A stretch of 64,000 nt of DNA from Onthophagus taurus (GCF_036711975.1 NC_091973.1:9858001-9922000), one strand, 5' to 3'. Positions 9,314-20,336 are shown, counted from the first letter of the stretch. Notes: generated by a model not told the origin, from the letters alone. Numbers and translations: made by a program.

Positions 9314-11305
9314 TTATGCTCTTTTAAAAGATATTTTCAGTAAGACCGCTTGGTTTAAAATGCTTCTTTGGCAACCACAAATTTTGAGGTATCCAAACGT
9401 CGAGGATCGTTGAAACGTTTGGGCTGCGTTTTTTAACCCAAATGGCATTCTAGAGAACTCATAGAGACCGAAAGGGGTAGTGATAGCGGTTTTGTAGATA
9501 TCTTCTTCTGCTACTGGTATCTGGTGATACGCTCGTACAAGATCGATTTTTGAAAAAATTGTGCAACCATGAAGGTTCAAATTAAAATCTTGCAAATGAG
9601 GTAATGGGTATCTGTCTGGTACCGTTACTAAATTTAACTGACGATAGTCGCCACAAGGACGCCAGTCTTGACAATCTTTTTTAGGTACCATGTGTAAGGG
9701 TGAAGCAACAGAAGAAGAAGATGATCTACAAATACCGAGTTCTACCATATCATTGAATTCTCTTTTGGCGATTGCAAATTTAGTTTTGTCAAGTCGTCTC
9801 GGCCTACAAAATGGAAGATGTGAATCGGTTATAATATAATGTTTAACATTATGTTTAACAGGTAAATTAAAATCTGGAATAGTGGTTAAATTTGGAAAGG
9901 ATTTTAAAAGATTTGTAAATTCAGTTTCGATAGAAAATAATTTAGGGGAAGAAATTTCTGAGTTGGCTAACGTGCCATAAGTAGATAAAGTGGTCTTTGA
10001 GTCTATCAATTGTCGATTTTTTATATCAACTAAAATGGCGAATTTATTGAGGAAATCAGCTCCAATAATTGGTTTTGTAACATTCGCAATTGTGAAAACG
10101 AAAGGAAAATTTCTTCGTAAATTTAAAGAGACGGTTAGTAATTTTTTACCATAAGTATCGATTACAGAACCGTTAGCCGCAGTAAGTATGGACTGTGAGT
10201 CTTTTTGATTTAAGGGATAAAATTTATTTGGAATGACAGAAATGTCAGCTCCGGTGTCAATCAAAAATCGCAGGTTATTTTTATTATCATATACAAAAAG
10301 TCTGGAAGATATTTGGTTAATTGATTTTGAAGAAGGTGAGGATTTTTCTATCGAAACTTTAATTAGTTTTTTTGAATTTGAATAGGATGTAGTTGGTTTA
10401 TTTTTTATTAAATTATGGAATTTACACCAAGTACCTTCACAACTATAAGCTTTGGTACCATATCTGCTATGAAATTTGCAAATGTTTGAACGTTCTTGAG
10501 AAGGAGTACGATTGCGCGAACGAAATGAAGAATTGTCATTGTAACGACAATGTGAACAACACTGACGTTGTAAAGAATTTATATCTTCAACACCCTGTTG
10601 TAAGTTATTTATTTTATTTTGAATAGATGTAATAGATGTGTGTTGTTGTGTTACAGTTTGCAACAAAGTTTGACAAGTTGAAGTTAAATCACTGATGGCT
10701 TTTAATAAAGGAAAATCATGCGTCGAATGTGAATTTTGGGCAGGCGTAATTTCTGAAACTTTTAATGAGGAATAAGGACCGGAATTTAAAGAATCCCAAA
10801 TTTTATCTGCCATCGTTAGTAATTCAAGTGGATCACTTTTTCCAGAGGCCAGTAAGGCAACTGAAATTGTGTGTGGAAGCCTCCTCTTCCAAAGTTTTAA
10901 AAGTAAGTCTTGACTTACAACTTGAGAACCACCTGCAGTAACCATCATACCTCGGAAGAATTCAGATGGTTTTTGATTTCCCATCTCTGAACCCGACAGG
11001 AGATCATCCAGACGTTTCTCCTCACTTTGTGATAGTCTATCAATTAAAGTTTTTTTAAGAAAAGGATATAAGTTTGTGTCTGGTGGGTTATTAATCACAT
11101 CAATAACTGATGAAATGATTTCTAACGGTAAATTAGAAATCACCAGATTGTATTTAGCTTTGTCATTCTGCACATTACAAATTGAAAATTTTGCTTCCAC
11201 CTGAGTAAACCAGATTTCAGGTTTTGATACCCAAAAAGGTGGAAGTCGCACTGCAGAAAAATTTTCGGAAAAATTTTGTGTAACACCAACGTTATTATCG
11301 GGCAT
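9314..11305 (-). pseudogene. Ty3/gypsy gag-protease-RT polyprotein, 3'-truncated
   Basis: One long minus-strand frame. Gag starts at the ATG at 11305, the likely initiator, with a capsid-like region around [20 protein letters not shown] Cys/His cluster ([14 protein letters not shown]) follows. The aspartic protease has [15 protein letters not shown] has [20 protein letters not shown], motif [16 protein letters not shown] and motif [13 protein letters not shown]. The frame then runs into unrelated sequence at about 9406, so the YVDD box, RNase H and integrase are lost. The frame is otherwise open, which suggests fairly recent insertion. The 5' LTR lies directly upstream at 11671-11900. Confidence 0.88.
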
Positions 11306-11656
11306 TTTGAATGAAACCTTGTTTAGTATCGAAGAATCAATGATTGAAAATTTGAAGAATATAATGTCTGACTTATGAGGAATAGAAACAATTGTCACTC
11401 ACCCAAAAATCAGTTATTATGATGATTAGTTGTAATAGTAGGTTTCTTCTTCTCTTATTTTTCTTAGGTAGATTTTTCTTTTATGAAACGCATATTTCTT
11501 CTTGTCGTAGATTTCTTTATTCCGTATTTCTGGTAAATTTCTTCTTGTCGTTTTTATTCCATGTGTATATTTCGTCTTCTTCTAATTCTTCTTCGATTGG
11601 TGTTTATTATAGATTTATTATATGGTTATTATTATATATTTTCTTTTTTGAAAATA

Positions 11657-11669
11657 GTCGGGGTCACCA
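11657..11669 (-). other. Primer-binding site of the gypsy element
   Basis: TGGTGACCCCGAC on the minus strand lies directly downstream of the gypsy 5' LTR and upstream of gag, as expected for a tRNA primer site. Confidence 0.6.
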
Positions 11670-11670
11670 A

Positions 11671-11900
11671 TTATAGAGTATATTTATTTGTAACTCTATA
11701 TTAATTAACCATATAATAAAATATTAAAAATTAAAATGGAGTATTTGGTAGACTGTTTTATGTTTGTCTACCAGTTTATTTATTATTTTATGACTATAAC
11801 AAAATCGCCATGGGAAAATACATTATGTTGATATAACAACCCATGGTGATATAACATGATGTTTCTATATAAAAATAATAAGAGTGCGTGATGCGCTACA
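11671..11900 (-). repeat. 5' LTR of the gypsy element
   Basis: On the minus strand the LTR starts TGTAGCGCATCACGCACTC and runs to the primer site. At its outer border it interrupts an older gypsy protease sequence that is continuous in copy 2 (57240), which fixes the edge at 11900. A TATATA-like run lies ~50 bases inside. No matching 3' LTR exists because the element is truncated. Confidence 0.65.
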
Positions 11901-12130
11901 GTAGGTATTGATTGTAAACCCATTAGCTGCTGAAGGATATGAAGTTGAATCTTTTTTTAAGGATGCGAAAAGTGTAAATGTTAAAACGGATATGTCAGCA
12001 ACTGTGTCGGTAAGAAAATTTAGATTGTTATTATCGTCGTAGACAAAAAGACGATGACTAAATAAGATTAATTGATGGATGATGTGAATTACGTTGAATT
12101 GTTAAAACTAAATTTTTAGGTTGTAGAGGA
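11901..12130 (-). pseudogene. Older gypsy protease remnant
   Basis: This matches 57241-57470, where a 114-residue frame shows a degenerate gypsy protease (FLTDTVADISV instead of [11 protein letters not shown]). Here the fragment is interrupted by the younger gypsy LTR at its 3' side. It is too damaged to act. Confidence 0.6.
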
Positions 12131-12556
12131 GGTTTTCGGAGCACTTACACTAACCAAATAAAACTAGTTTGAAGTGTCAACGGAAAAAAATACTATCAAT
12201 AGTCTAAAATATGTTAAAATAAAATCGAAAAAAATTAAAAAATTAAAATTAAATGTATATGAGACGATACTAAACGTTTGAGATGGACACGTATGACTGA
12301 ACGATACGAAACAAGACGGAATGCTTAAGCGGGCATGTGTAATATAAAGTTGGAACCGTGAAATTGACATATCAAAAGACAAACAATTAAGAAAATATTT
12401 TCTAAAATTAAAGGTCTTAAAATCTAATTAGTAGACTTTTATCGTATTACAAAGTATTATCAAAGTTAGAAACTAGAGGACTCTGGAAGGATTATAAAAA
12501 TTTCATAAAAAACCTGTTATTATTAAGCTCAGTAATATCGTTGAGCAGAAGGGATT
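12131..12556. other. AT-rich spacer, no gene seen
   Basis: Shared with 57471-57890 in copy 2. A minus-strand frame at 12164-12382 is hydrophobic and low-complexity with no family signature. Confidence 0.4.
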
Positions 12557-12642
12557 TATTTTGAGTGTGAATATAGTATTCTTCATATAGATCTAGCTCC
12601 TTTGATTTTTCGACTTTTTCAGTAAAGAGACACAACTGAAAT

Positions 12643-12897
12643 CTATTTGTGTTTAGAGGTGCTTATGTGTTTGTATATAGCTGAAGAATCTTTAGTTAAG
12701 TGTTCTTCGAAACGTGTATGTAAAGTTCGCCCAGTCTGTCCAACGTTTATTTTATCACAATCTCCATATTTAATCCTGTAAACACCACTTTGGTCTTTGA
12801 TATCGAATCTGTTTCTTATTAAATAGAAGTGATCCGAGTCTCTTTCATTTGTGTTGTTCCTGATAAGTAAGCAAGCGCTGGGTCTATTCCCCGACAC
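12643..12897 (-). pseudogene. Fused LINE endonuclease / GIY-YIG ORF, internally deleted
   Basis: Short form of the chimeric ORF at 13958-14452. It keeps the start (MSGNRPSACLLIRNN) and the GIY-YIG half (SGVYRIKYGDCDKINVGQTG). It lacks the ~240 bases that encode the endonuclease core. The deletion ends share TGTTG, so a short-homology deletion is likely. Confidence 0.6.
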
Positions 12898-13004
12898 GTG
12901 CGGAAATCTTTCCTCGCCCGGGTTTCACACCTGGCGCTCTCTTCACGCTCTTGGTGCTAGTTGCCGCTGAGGCTGATGATGGAGACAGGGCGACTGTCAC
13001 GCCC

Positions 13005-13470
13005 CCTATTCTTATCCTATCAAACAAATTTTAAAATGATCAAAAAATTAAACACAAAACTTTATTTAGAAATAGAAATAAAAAACGCAATGTTACCTTT
13101 TATAAAAATACTGGAATATTCAATAAGAGAATATGAATAACTTCGGAAATTAAACAATTACAATTTATACATTGGGCAATACTTTCTAGTATGAGCACAA
13201 TCACTGTCTGCATAACAATACGGACACTTCAACACTCTCAAAACCGGACATGAAACTTTACCTGTAGAATCTTTCAACGAATGACTTTCATCAAATTCTC
13301 GTCCTTCTGAATTTCAAAGAGAATAAGTACACGAATCTTCTTGGTATGGCTTTTGACCACCCGATTACGGTGGAACTGTTTCCATTGAGAAAATTATACC
13401 ACTTATGTTTAGCTTCCTGTTCTGCGATAGCTTGTCTTTAAAATGCCTCTTTCATTTTTGTCACGTAATG
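13005..13470 (-). pseudogene. nanos-like zinc-finger pseudogene, copy 1
   Basis: Minus-strand sequence encoding HSLKDSTGKVSC and CPYCYADSDCAHTRKYC. The spacing H-x10-C, then C-x2-C-x7-H-x4-C is that of the Nanos zinc-finger domain, a germline translational repressor. The first CxxC is replaced, and a 24-base insertion lies in the first knuckle. Downstream is a 3' UTR-like stretch with AATAAA (minus strand, near 13060). At 13480 the sequence jumps straight to LINE ORF1. Confidence 0.65.
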
Positions 13471-13901
13471 ATCCATTGGTCTTTGCTGCGAGGAACTGCG
13501 ATGGACCTTGGATTTGAATTGTGACGGTTGATATGAGGAACACGATAAACGGCGTCTACATCCACACGCGAAATATCATACCCCACATGAGCAGCAACGG
13601 CATCCAACAAATTTTCGTTATTCTTTTCAGGAACACCCTGGATCTCTAAATTGTTCCGGCGGGAATATTGTTCCATATCATGAACTTGAGCTGTAAGATC
13701 AGACACCCGGTCACGCAATTGTAAGTTTTCGGCTGTTAATTTATCAATAATTTTTACTTTATTCTTTAGCTCTTTCAACAACTTGTTCAAAATCTGATAT
13801 ACGGGCGCTACAAAAGTCGACTGAATGAAGAAGTTAGCTCTTTTTACAACGCAACTCGGATCGCATCTCTTTATTTTGAGTGTGAATATAGTATTCTTCA
13901 T
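13461..13901 (-). pseudogene. LINE ORF1 fragment (coiled coil and RRM-like part)
   Basis: The frame includes the heptad-rich KELKNKVKIIDKLTAENLQL and EQYSRRNNLEIQGVPEK, the L1-type ORF1 RNA-binding signature. It is the C-terminal part of the ORF1 protein seen more fully at 15660-16356. Both ends are junctions of the tandem duplication. Confidence 0.65.
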
Positions 13902-13957
13902 ATAGATCTAGCTCCTTTGATTTTTCGACTTTTTCAGTAAAGAGACACAACTGAAAT

Positions 13958-14452
13958 CTATTTGTGTTTAGAGGTGCTTATGTGTTTGTATATAGCTGAA
14001 GAATCTTTAGTTAAGTGTTCTTCGAAACGTGTATGTAAAGTTCGCCCAGTCTGTCCATCGTTTATTTTATCACAATCTCCATATTTAATCCTGTAAACAC
14101 CACTTTGGTCTTTGATATCGAATCTGTTTCTTATTAAATAGAAGTGATCCGAGTCTCTTTCATTTGTGTTGGTGCTGGCCCACATTGCGTGGTGAGCATT
14201 GGCGTCGCATCCAACAACCACTTGTAGGTTATTCCTTCGGCTGTAGGCAATTATGTCTCGCACAGCGGCTGGTGGAAGAACATTATCCGTTCCGGGGAAG
14301 TATGTTGACCAGATGACAATTTCTGTCCAGCCCTTCTCACCTCGGATTGTCAGAACCGCAGCCACACAATCGCGGTCGCTATGCTCTGAGATTAAAAATG
14401 CATTAATGTTGTTCCTGATAAGTAAGCAAGCGCTGGGTCTATTCCCCGACAC
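13958..14452 (-). CDS. Chimeric ORF: LINE endonuclease fused to Penelope GIY-YIG
   Basis: An uninterrupted 164-residue frame. Residues ~10-98 are part of an apurinic-type endonuclease of R1/Jockey-type LINEs: ISEHSDRDCVAAVLTIRGEK, then STYFPGTDN, then VVVGCDANAHHAMWAST with the GDxNAHH-type catalytic signature. Residues ~100-164 are a GIY-YIG endonuclease of the Penelope type (SGVYRIKYGDCDKI, GQTGRTLHTRF, EEHLTK). The junction is at NTNERD. Neither domain is complete: the LINE part lacks its N-terminus and the GIY-YIG part ends at KHK. Two other copies exist (12643-12897 and 57980-58474). The fusion is probably a by-product of nested insertion; expression is unknown. Confidence 0.6.
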   Translation of the reverse strand: MSGNRPSACLLIRNNINAFLISEHSDRDCVAAVLTIRGEKGWTEIVIWSTYFPGTDNVLPPAAVRDIIAYSRRNNLQVVVGCDANAHHAMWASTNTNERDSDHFYLIRNRFDIKDQSGVYRIKYGDCDKINDGQTGRTLHTRFEEHLTKDSSAIYKHISTSKHK

Positions 14453-14560
14453 GTGCGGAAATCTTTCCTCGGCCGGGTTTCACACCTGGCGCTCTCTTCA
14501 CGCTCTTGGTGCTAGTTGCCGCTGAGGCTGATGATGGAGACAGGGCGACTGTCACGCCCC

Positions 14561-15031
14561 CTATTCTTATCCTATCAAACAAATTTTAAAATGATCAAAA
14601 AATTAAACACAAAACTTTATTTAGAAATAGAAATAAAAAACGCAATGTTACCTTTTATAAAAATACTGGAATATTCAATAAGAGAATATGAATAACTTCG
14701 GAAATTAAACAATTACAATTCATACATTGGGCAATACTTTCTAGTATGAGCACAATCACTGTCTGCATAACAATACGGACACTTCAACGCTCTCAAAACC
14801 GGACATGAAACTTTACCTGTAGAATCTTTCAACGAATGACTTTCATCAAATTCTCGTCCTTCTGAATTTCAAAGAGAATAAGTACACGAATCTTCTTGGT
14901 ATGGCTTTTGACCACCCGATTACGGTAGAACTGTTTCCATTGAGAAAATTATACCACTTATGTTTAGCTTCCTGTTCTGCGATAGCTTGTCTTTAAAATG
15001 CCTCTTTCATTTTTGTGACGTAATGATCCAT
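14561..15031 (-). pseudogene. nanos-like zinc-finger pseudogene, copy 2
   Basis: The protein-like part spans 15027-14713 on the minus strand and ends MYEL-stop. It shows REFDESHSLKDSTGKVSC, CPVLRALKCPYC and AHTRKYCP, with Nanos-type Cys/His spacing. CPVLRA is itself a Nanos hallmark. The two Cys of the first knuckle are lost, and a 24-base insertion breaks the N-terminal side. An in-frame TAA precedes the QAIAEQEAKHKWYNFLNGN segment. The 3' UTR-like part has AATAAA near 14617. It resembles a processed gene copy rather than a working gene. Confidence 0.7.
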
Positions 15032-15255
15032 TGGTCTTTGTTGCTAATTAAAAAGTAACAACGTGATGGACATTTATTTAGTAGTGTTATGTAGTATTTA
15101 TTTATGTAGTAGTTATTTATAACAACATACGAGTCAGGCAGAATATCAGCTGAAGAAATTCCGGGGTGCAGATTTTCCGCTAAGCAGATCACATCGAAGT
15201 CGACATTTAATGAGTACTGCGCACATTCTGATAATAAAAAGAAAATAAATGGCAT
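15007..15255 (-). pseudogene. LINE endonuclease N-terminus fragment
   Basis: Contains SLNVDFDVICLAENLHPGIS followed by LPDSYVVI. This is the start of an apurinic-type LINE endonuclease (DVICLTETWL-like), with the catalytic Glu retained. It is truncated soon after. Same fragment at 59030-59205 and, more divergent, near 34920-35100. Confidence 0.5.
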
Positions 15256-15396
15256 TTAATAAATTACAACAAATTGACCTAATAGTTTACATACGCGAAA
15301 TATTCCTCTCGTTCCCTATCTGAATCAGAAGGGAACACAGAGGGTCTGTCGTACAAAAATTTTACAATCGCGGGTCCATATATATTTGTAATTTTT

Positions 15397-15565
15397 CATA
15401 AAATTCTCGTTCTTCTGAATTTCCTTGGTATGGTGGAAACCACCTGTTTACGGTGGAATTGTTTCCATTGAGGAAATTATACCACTTATGTTTAGCTTCC
15501 TGTTCTGCGATAGCTTGTCTTTAAAATGCCTCTTTCATTTTTGTCACGTAATAATCCATTGGTCT
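15397..15565 (-). pseudogene. nanos-like pseudogene, N-terminal part only
   Basis: Matches the upstream half of the nanos-like copies (AEQEAKHKWYNFLNGN, then NRWFPPYQGN) and stops before the conserved zinc-finger half. It is joined to the 3' side of LINE ORF1. Same arrangement at 59345-59515. Confidence 0.5.
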
Positions 15566-15659
15566 AAGGGCCAAGTCCATCTGCGCGGACGTCTTTGTAA
15601 TTTTTTTCTTTACCAATCATAGTAAGGGTTCGTTCACAAAGCATCTTTCACCGACGCCA

Positions 15660-16356
15660 TCAATCTTCGTGCCCGCTGATGAGCCCGTGGGCAAGGATTT
15701 TCTCTTCTGGATGCAGGCTGCGAGGAACTACGATGGACCTTGGATTTGAATTGTTACGGTTGATATGAGGAACACGATAAATGGCGTCTACATCCACACG
15801 CGAAATATCATACCCCACATGAGCAGCAACGGCATCCAACAAATTTTCGTTATTCTTTTCAGGAACACCCTGGATCTCTAAATTGTTCCGGCGGGAATAT
15901 TGTTCCATATCATGAACTTGAGCTGTAAGATCAGACACCCGGTCACGCAATTGTAAGTTTTCGGCTGTTAATTTATCAATAATTTTTACTTTATTCTTTA
16001 GCTCCTTCAACAACTTGTTCAAAATCTGATATACGGGCGCTACAAAAGTCGACTGAATGAAGAAGTTAGCTCTTTTTACAACGCAACTCGGACCGCATCT
16101 CTTTAACCATCTCGTAGACGGATTCGAAGGTAATAGCAGGACAGGACGGAGTCGCCGAAGTAGACCCAAATGATTTGCGAGAAATAGCGCCTCGTTCTCT
16201 TGATCTGCAATCATGACATGTCCACGCATCTACAGACTCCAACGTCTCCTCCGGATCAATGCATTTGGTGTGGAACCAAAGGCAGCACACCAAGCACTGG
16301 ACGCCCGATCTCCTCCCCACCACACGATTACACCGTCCGCATATCGACATGATCAT
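15660..16356 (-). pseudogene. LINE ORF1 with PHD finger, coiled coil and RRM-like part
   Basis: The N-terminal frame (16356-16066) has a PHD-type zinc finger: CGRCNRVVG, CLVCCLWFHTKCID and WTCHDC, in Cys4-His-Cys3 order. A frameshift near 16090 leads to the second frame with FFIQSTFVAPVYQILNKLLK, a coiled coil (ENLQLRDRVSDL) and EQYSRRNNLEIQGVPEK. It ends at SLHPEEKILAHGL. PHD plus L1-like ORF1 is known from CR1-type and related LINEs, where the protein binds the element RNA. The matching ORF2 is only present as scraps nearby. Paralogues: 36831-37476 and 59621-60317. Confidence 0.75.
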
Positions 16357-16514
16357 TTTTTGCGAAACGAGAATAATGGAATTAAAAATGTATTAATTTA
16401 TGGGTAAATTATTGGTTATTAATTAACAAATCGACCACTTCAGAACACTCAGAAAGTCTATACGAATACTATGTAAGCTAAGAGCGAAGAAAATCGGCCA
16501 AAAAAACTCGGCAA

Positions 16515-18236
16515 TTAGTTAACGTAGCGAAAGAAGTTTCTTGATACCAAATCTACAGGATTATGTTGTGACTTCACGTGGAACCATGTAACTGGGTCGC
16601 TTGTAGACTGAATTTCGGTAATTCTGTTAGCAACAAATGTCTTATATTTGTTTGGCTTTGAATTAATCCACGATAGTGCAATTTGTGAGTATGTCCAAAA
16701 ATATTCTTCATTTATCCGTAGTTGTAGAATGGATTTGAATTTCTTAGCAAGATGAGCTCCATCTACTGCAGCACACAATTCCGATCTGGGAACTGTAATT
16801 GTTTTCAATGGTGCAACCTTTGATTTTGCAGCTAGTAAGTTGATCTCTGTCTCTGTATATGTGAGGCATATGTAAAAGTATGTAACTCGATTCGTTGTAT
16901 CTGTATATCCGTTTGATGTAACTGTAGCTCTTGAAATATGATTTTTGCAATAACTATGATTGAAGATATAAGACCTAATGGATCGAATAACTTTGCTATT
17001 TGTCCTAAAATTGTTCTTTTCGTGATTAGCATGGTTTGTTTCAATTCTGCACGGGTATATGTCAGCTTGTCAGTGTTTGTATTCCATTGAATTCCTAACG
17101 TTTTGAAAATTTCTTCGGACATAATTGTAGGATTTGATTTGAAACTTTATTTCTCAATTCTGGATGATTGCTATTGAACTTGCTTAAAGTAAAACCTCCT
17201 GACTCTAGGATTGTTGTTATATTTTATTTTACCGCTTTTAGTTTAATGATTCAGCCGGAAATTTGTTTTCAAATGGTGCCGATGACATTCCAAATGTTAC
17301 TCTATTCATTTCATAAGATTGCTATTCTTCATCGGAATGATTTCTCCATAGTATTTTTTGCTTTTTTCTATCAAATTCTGCTACTATTATCTGGCGATAC
17401 ATCTGCGCAATATCTCCCGTCAAAACATACTTGTGTATTCTAAATCTGGTAATTTCGAATTGACAGGATCTGTCAAATACCACTCGCAACTTCGTTGTTT
17501 GACTTTCTTCCTTTAATACGACAGGATGTGGTAAATAAAATGATTTTGGTTCGTTCTCCTTGGATTTACTCATATGTCCTTGTTCGATGTAATCTTGAAT
17601 GCAATTTGCATATGCGTGCTTTAATCTGAGTTGTTGTTAAATCTTCTGTCTAGGTTGATGAGTCGTGACTTCACTACTTCGTTTAAGTATCCTAAATCAT
17701 TCATGTTTGACTTCAAAGGTAATTTAACGATAAAACGAGCTTCGGTATCTCGTGTTGTCTTTTCTTCGAAAAAAACTAAACAGCATTGTTCTTCTTCTGT
17801 ATACACCCTTTTTGTTTCAATGAATTCGTCCATTCTCCTGAAACGTTCTACTTGTTCTTGCAATAAATTTGTTACTCGTAATGTTTTTCTTGCTTGACCT
17901 TTTCCTTGCTTTGTTTTGTTAAATTTTCAGATACTATCCAACCGAATTTTACCCAATTGTACCCGGTTGATTGTATGTAGGATCTGCTAATTTGATGGTT
18001 GCTGGAATTTGAAACTGTTTTGTGTCAAGAGTGCAGATAGGTATCATATCAGTTATTTGTGGAACCACTAAGCATGTAATGGTTTCTTGGAAGTTAGTGT
18101 GTTTTGACTTCAGCGTGATTTGTGTTTGATGCAATATAGTTAATGTTCCATTATCGATCTTCTCCTTCTTCAGTTTGAGAAAGTTGCACATGTTTTCGGT
18201 TATGAAATGAGATTGGGATGCTGAATCCAGTAGCAC
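16515..18236 (-). pseudogene. BEL/Pao family 2 protease-RT-RNase H
   Basis: Read on the minus strand from 18236. A BEL-type protease starts with MLLDSASQSHFITENMC. Next comes the pre-RT region (17863-17621). RT begins at FYLPHPVVLKEESQTTKLRV and has motif A (LTGDIAQMYRQIIV). The RT end region is SEEIFKTLGIQWN followed by GQIAKLFDPLGLIS. RNase H starts with ITVPRSELCAAVDGAHLAKK. The YVDD segment is deleted near 17230 (present at ~38150). Frameshifts and stops separate all parts, and integrase is absent. Paralogues: 37615-38518 and 60476-60772. Confidence 0.8.
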
Positions 18237-18282
18237 TCTTAACTCATGTGTTGCGTCGTAACGCGTTAACTCTCGTAACGTT

Positions 18283-18770
18283 ATTTAATAATAATAATAA
18301 TAACTTTATTTTCATTTTTACAATATAACGGAATCATTACAGAATAAGGAAAGAAAACCAAGTAGAAATAAAAATTGGTGATGTTTCATTTGCTGCTAAA
18401 ATGCAACGAACGGTTTTCAAACATGACCAATCGTAATAATAATTATAGAGGTAATATTACTTAATATAAGAGTAAGAGGGAACAATAAAATATATATATA
18501 TATATGTGGGATTCCCCTATGAAAACGCTAACGAATAAGAAGATCGAACCGTCGACACAGTTGCCTCTGAGATCCCGCAGAACAACAGTCGTATTATTAA
18601 AGTATTACGATCGTGTTAATATTCTTTTATTACAAATTATAAGTTTTAAAGTGTACCCCTAGAAATGATTTCAGTAAACATTATTTTACTTACTTTACTT
18701 ATTTTCAATACTTGGGGAAAATATCAACTGAAGTCAACTAAGTTTTATTATTTCAGATAAATATTAGAGG
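18283..18770. other. TAA microsatellite and AT-rich leader, no gene seen
   Basis: A (TAA)n run at 18283-18302 followed by AT-rich sequence, with a (TA)n run near 18493. The TAA run adjoining ACTTTATTTT resembles the 3' tail of a minus-strand retroposon; a similar tail is at 35161. The rest is probably the 5' part of the pogo-type element. Confidence 0.4.
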
Positions 18771-20336
18771 ATGCCTGGAAGCAAATGAGTTGTCAAAAGA
18801 GCACCTATAAATTCTTAACATTTAATTGCGGCGGCGAAAAAATTTTTAAGCGGTGAATTATCAATTAGGGAATCTGCAAAATCCTTTAATATATCTAAAA
18901 CCACGCTGATTAGGCACTTAAAATCCTATAAAGAATGGGAGCCACAGTATTTCGATATGAAGCTAGTAATAACATGAAACAAATTTTTAGTAGCCAGGAG
19001 GAATCCATCTTGAAAGAGTATCTTTTAACGGCTGCACGGCTGCATTATGGATTGACTAAAGTAGAAGTTCGTACTTTAGCATACCAGTATGCTGTTGCAA
19101 ATGCAAAACCCCATCCGGCTTCTTGGGACATAGGCGAAGACATCAAGATTTATCACTTCGAAAGCCCGAACCCACAAGTTTGGCTAGATCAACATCTTTC
19201 AATAAAACAAATATGTCGTCATTTTTTAAAAATTATAAAGAACTTCTATCGCGTGGCAATTTTACTCCAGAAAAAATCTGGAATTGTGACGAAACCGGTC
19301 TAACAACTGTTCATGTTCCACCAAAAATTATAGGACCTAAGGGAATAAAACAATTAGGCCAAATGACTAGTGGTGAACGGGGTCAAAATGTTACAATGAT
19401 CGCCTCAATCAATGCGATTGAAAATCATATTCCGCTTATGATGATATTTCCGAGGGTCAATTTTAAACCGCATATGCTGAAAGGTTGCCCGATTGGTAGT
19501 ATCGCAGCTACCAATCCATCCGGCTGGTCAAACGAACAGCTATTTTTAAAATATTTGGAACACTTTAAAAATCATATCAAACCAACAGTTGAAAATCCTG
19601 TCATATTACTTTTGGATAACCATGATAGTCAATCCATGATAGATCGTCCTGAGAGGCCACGTTTTATGAATGGAAAGAATAATTAAAAAATCCACACCCG
19701 AGGATCGAGAAGGAGATAAGTGGTTAAACATTTGTTTATGCGTGAGCTAATTGGACAAATATTTAGCCTGAAATTACATCAAGTGCCACTCAGGAAAGTC
19801 TCTCCGTTATTTTTAGACGTTACGCGACATAGAAAATATTATAACTTCTTTTATCCATTAAGTGATTCGAGTAATCTCGTCCTATAATCTACGAGAACGT
19901 GAACGTCAACGCCATTGATTTCTGCAAGAATAACGGAACTCTTATGATAACATTTCATCCTCATACCAGCCATAAAATACAACCGCTCGACAGAACAGTT
20001 TTTGGGCCAATGAAGACCTATTACAACGCTACCTGTAGCGAATGGATGATTATGAATCCAGGGCAAGCCATTTCAATATATGACATAGCTGAACTTGTGG
20101 GTAAAGCTTTTACCACTTCTAACATTCAAAAGAGATTTGAAGCTAGTGGACTTTATCCCATGAACGAGAATATTTTCGCTGAAGATGAGTTCTTATCTGC
20201 ATACATAACTGATCGATCTTTGAATGAAGCTACCCACGCTCATTAACGAATCAATGATGAGCAACAAGAAGAAAGAGATGGGATGTTAGCTGACATCTCT
20301 ATCCCCACCTCAATTAATGTGCTCCGTAAAATTTAA
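18771..20336 (+). pseudogene. pogo-type (psq/CENP-B-like) transposase
   Basis: Begins at ATG 18771 (MPGSK). The helix-turn-helix is GELSIRESAKSFNISKTTLI (~18852-18911). The DDE catalytic domain has IWNCDETGLTTV (first Asp, ~19280) and ILLLDNHDS (second Asp, ~19610), then the conserved ITFHPHTSHKIQPLDRTVFG and the ASGLYPMN end. Such proteins cut and paste Tc1/mariner-pogo DNA transposons at TA. There are several frameshifts (near 18780-18830, 18965 and 19130). A ~265-base insertion at 19634-19898 breaks it right after the second Asp motif. The copy at 35649-36113 lacks that insertion. Confidence 0.85.
19634..19898. repeat. Insertion within the pogo transposase
   Basis: About 265 bases absent from the second copy (uninterrupted around 35720). 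No clear terminal inverted repeats or target duplication were found, and no coding signature is visible. Origin unknown. Confidence 0.55.

Noticed and set aside
11392-11676. 94-residue hydrophobic plus-strand frame
   Set aside because: It lies in the gypsy leader and is a product of T-rich sequence.
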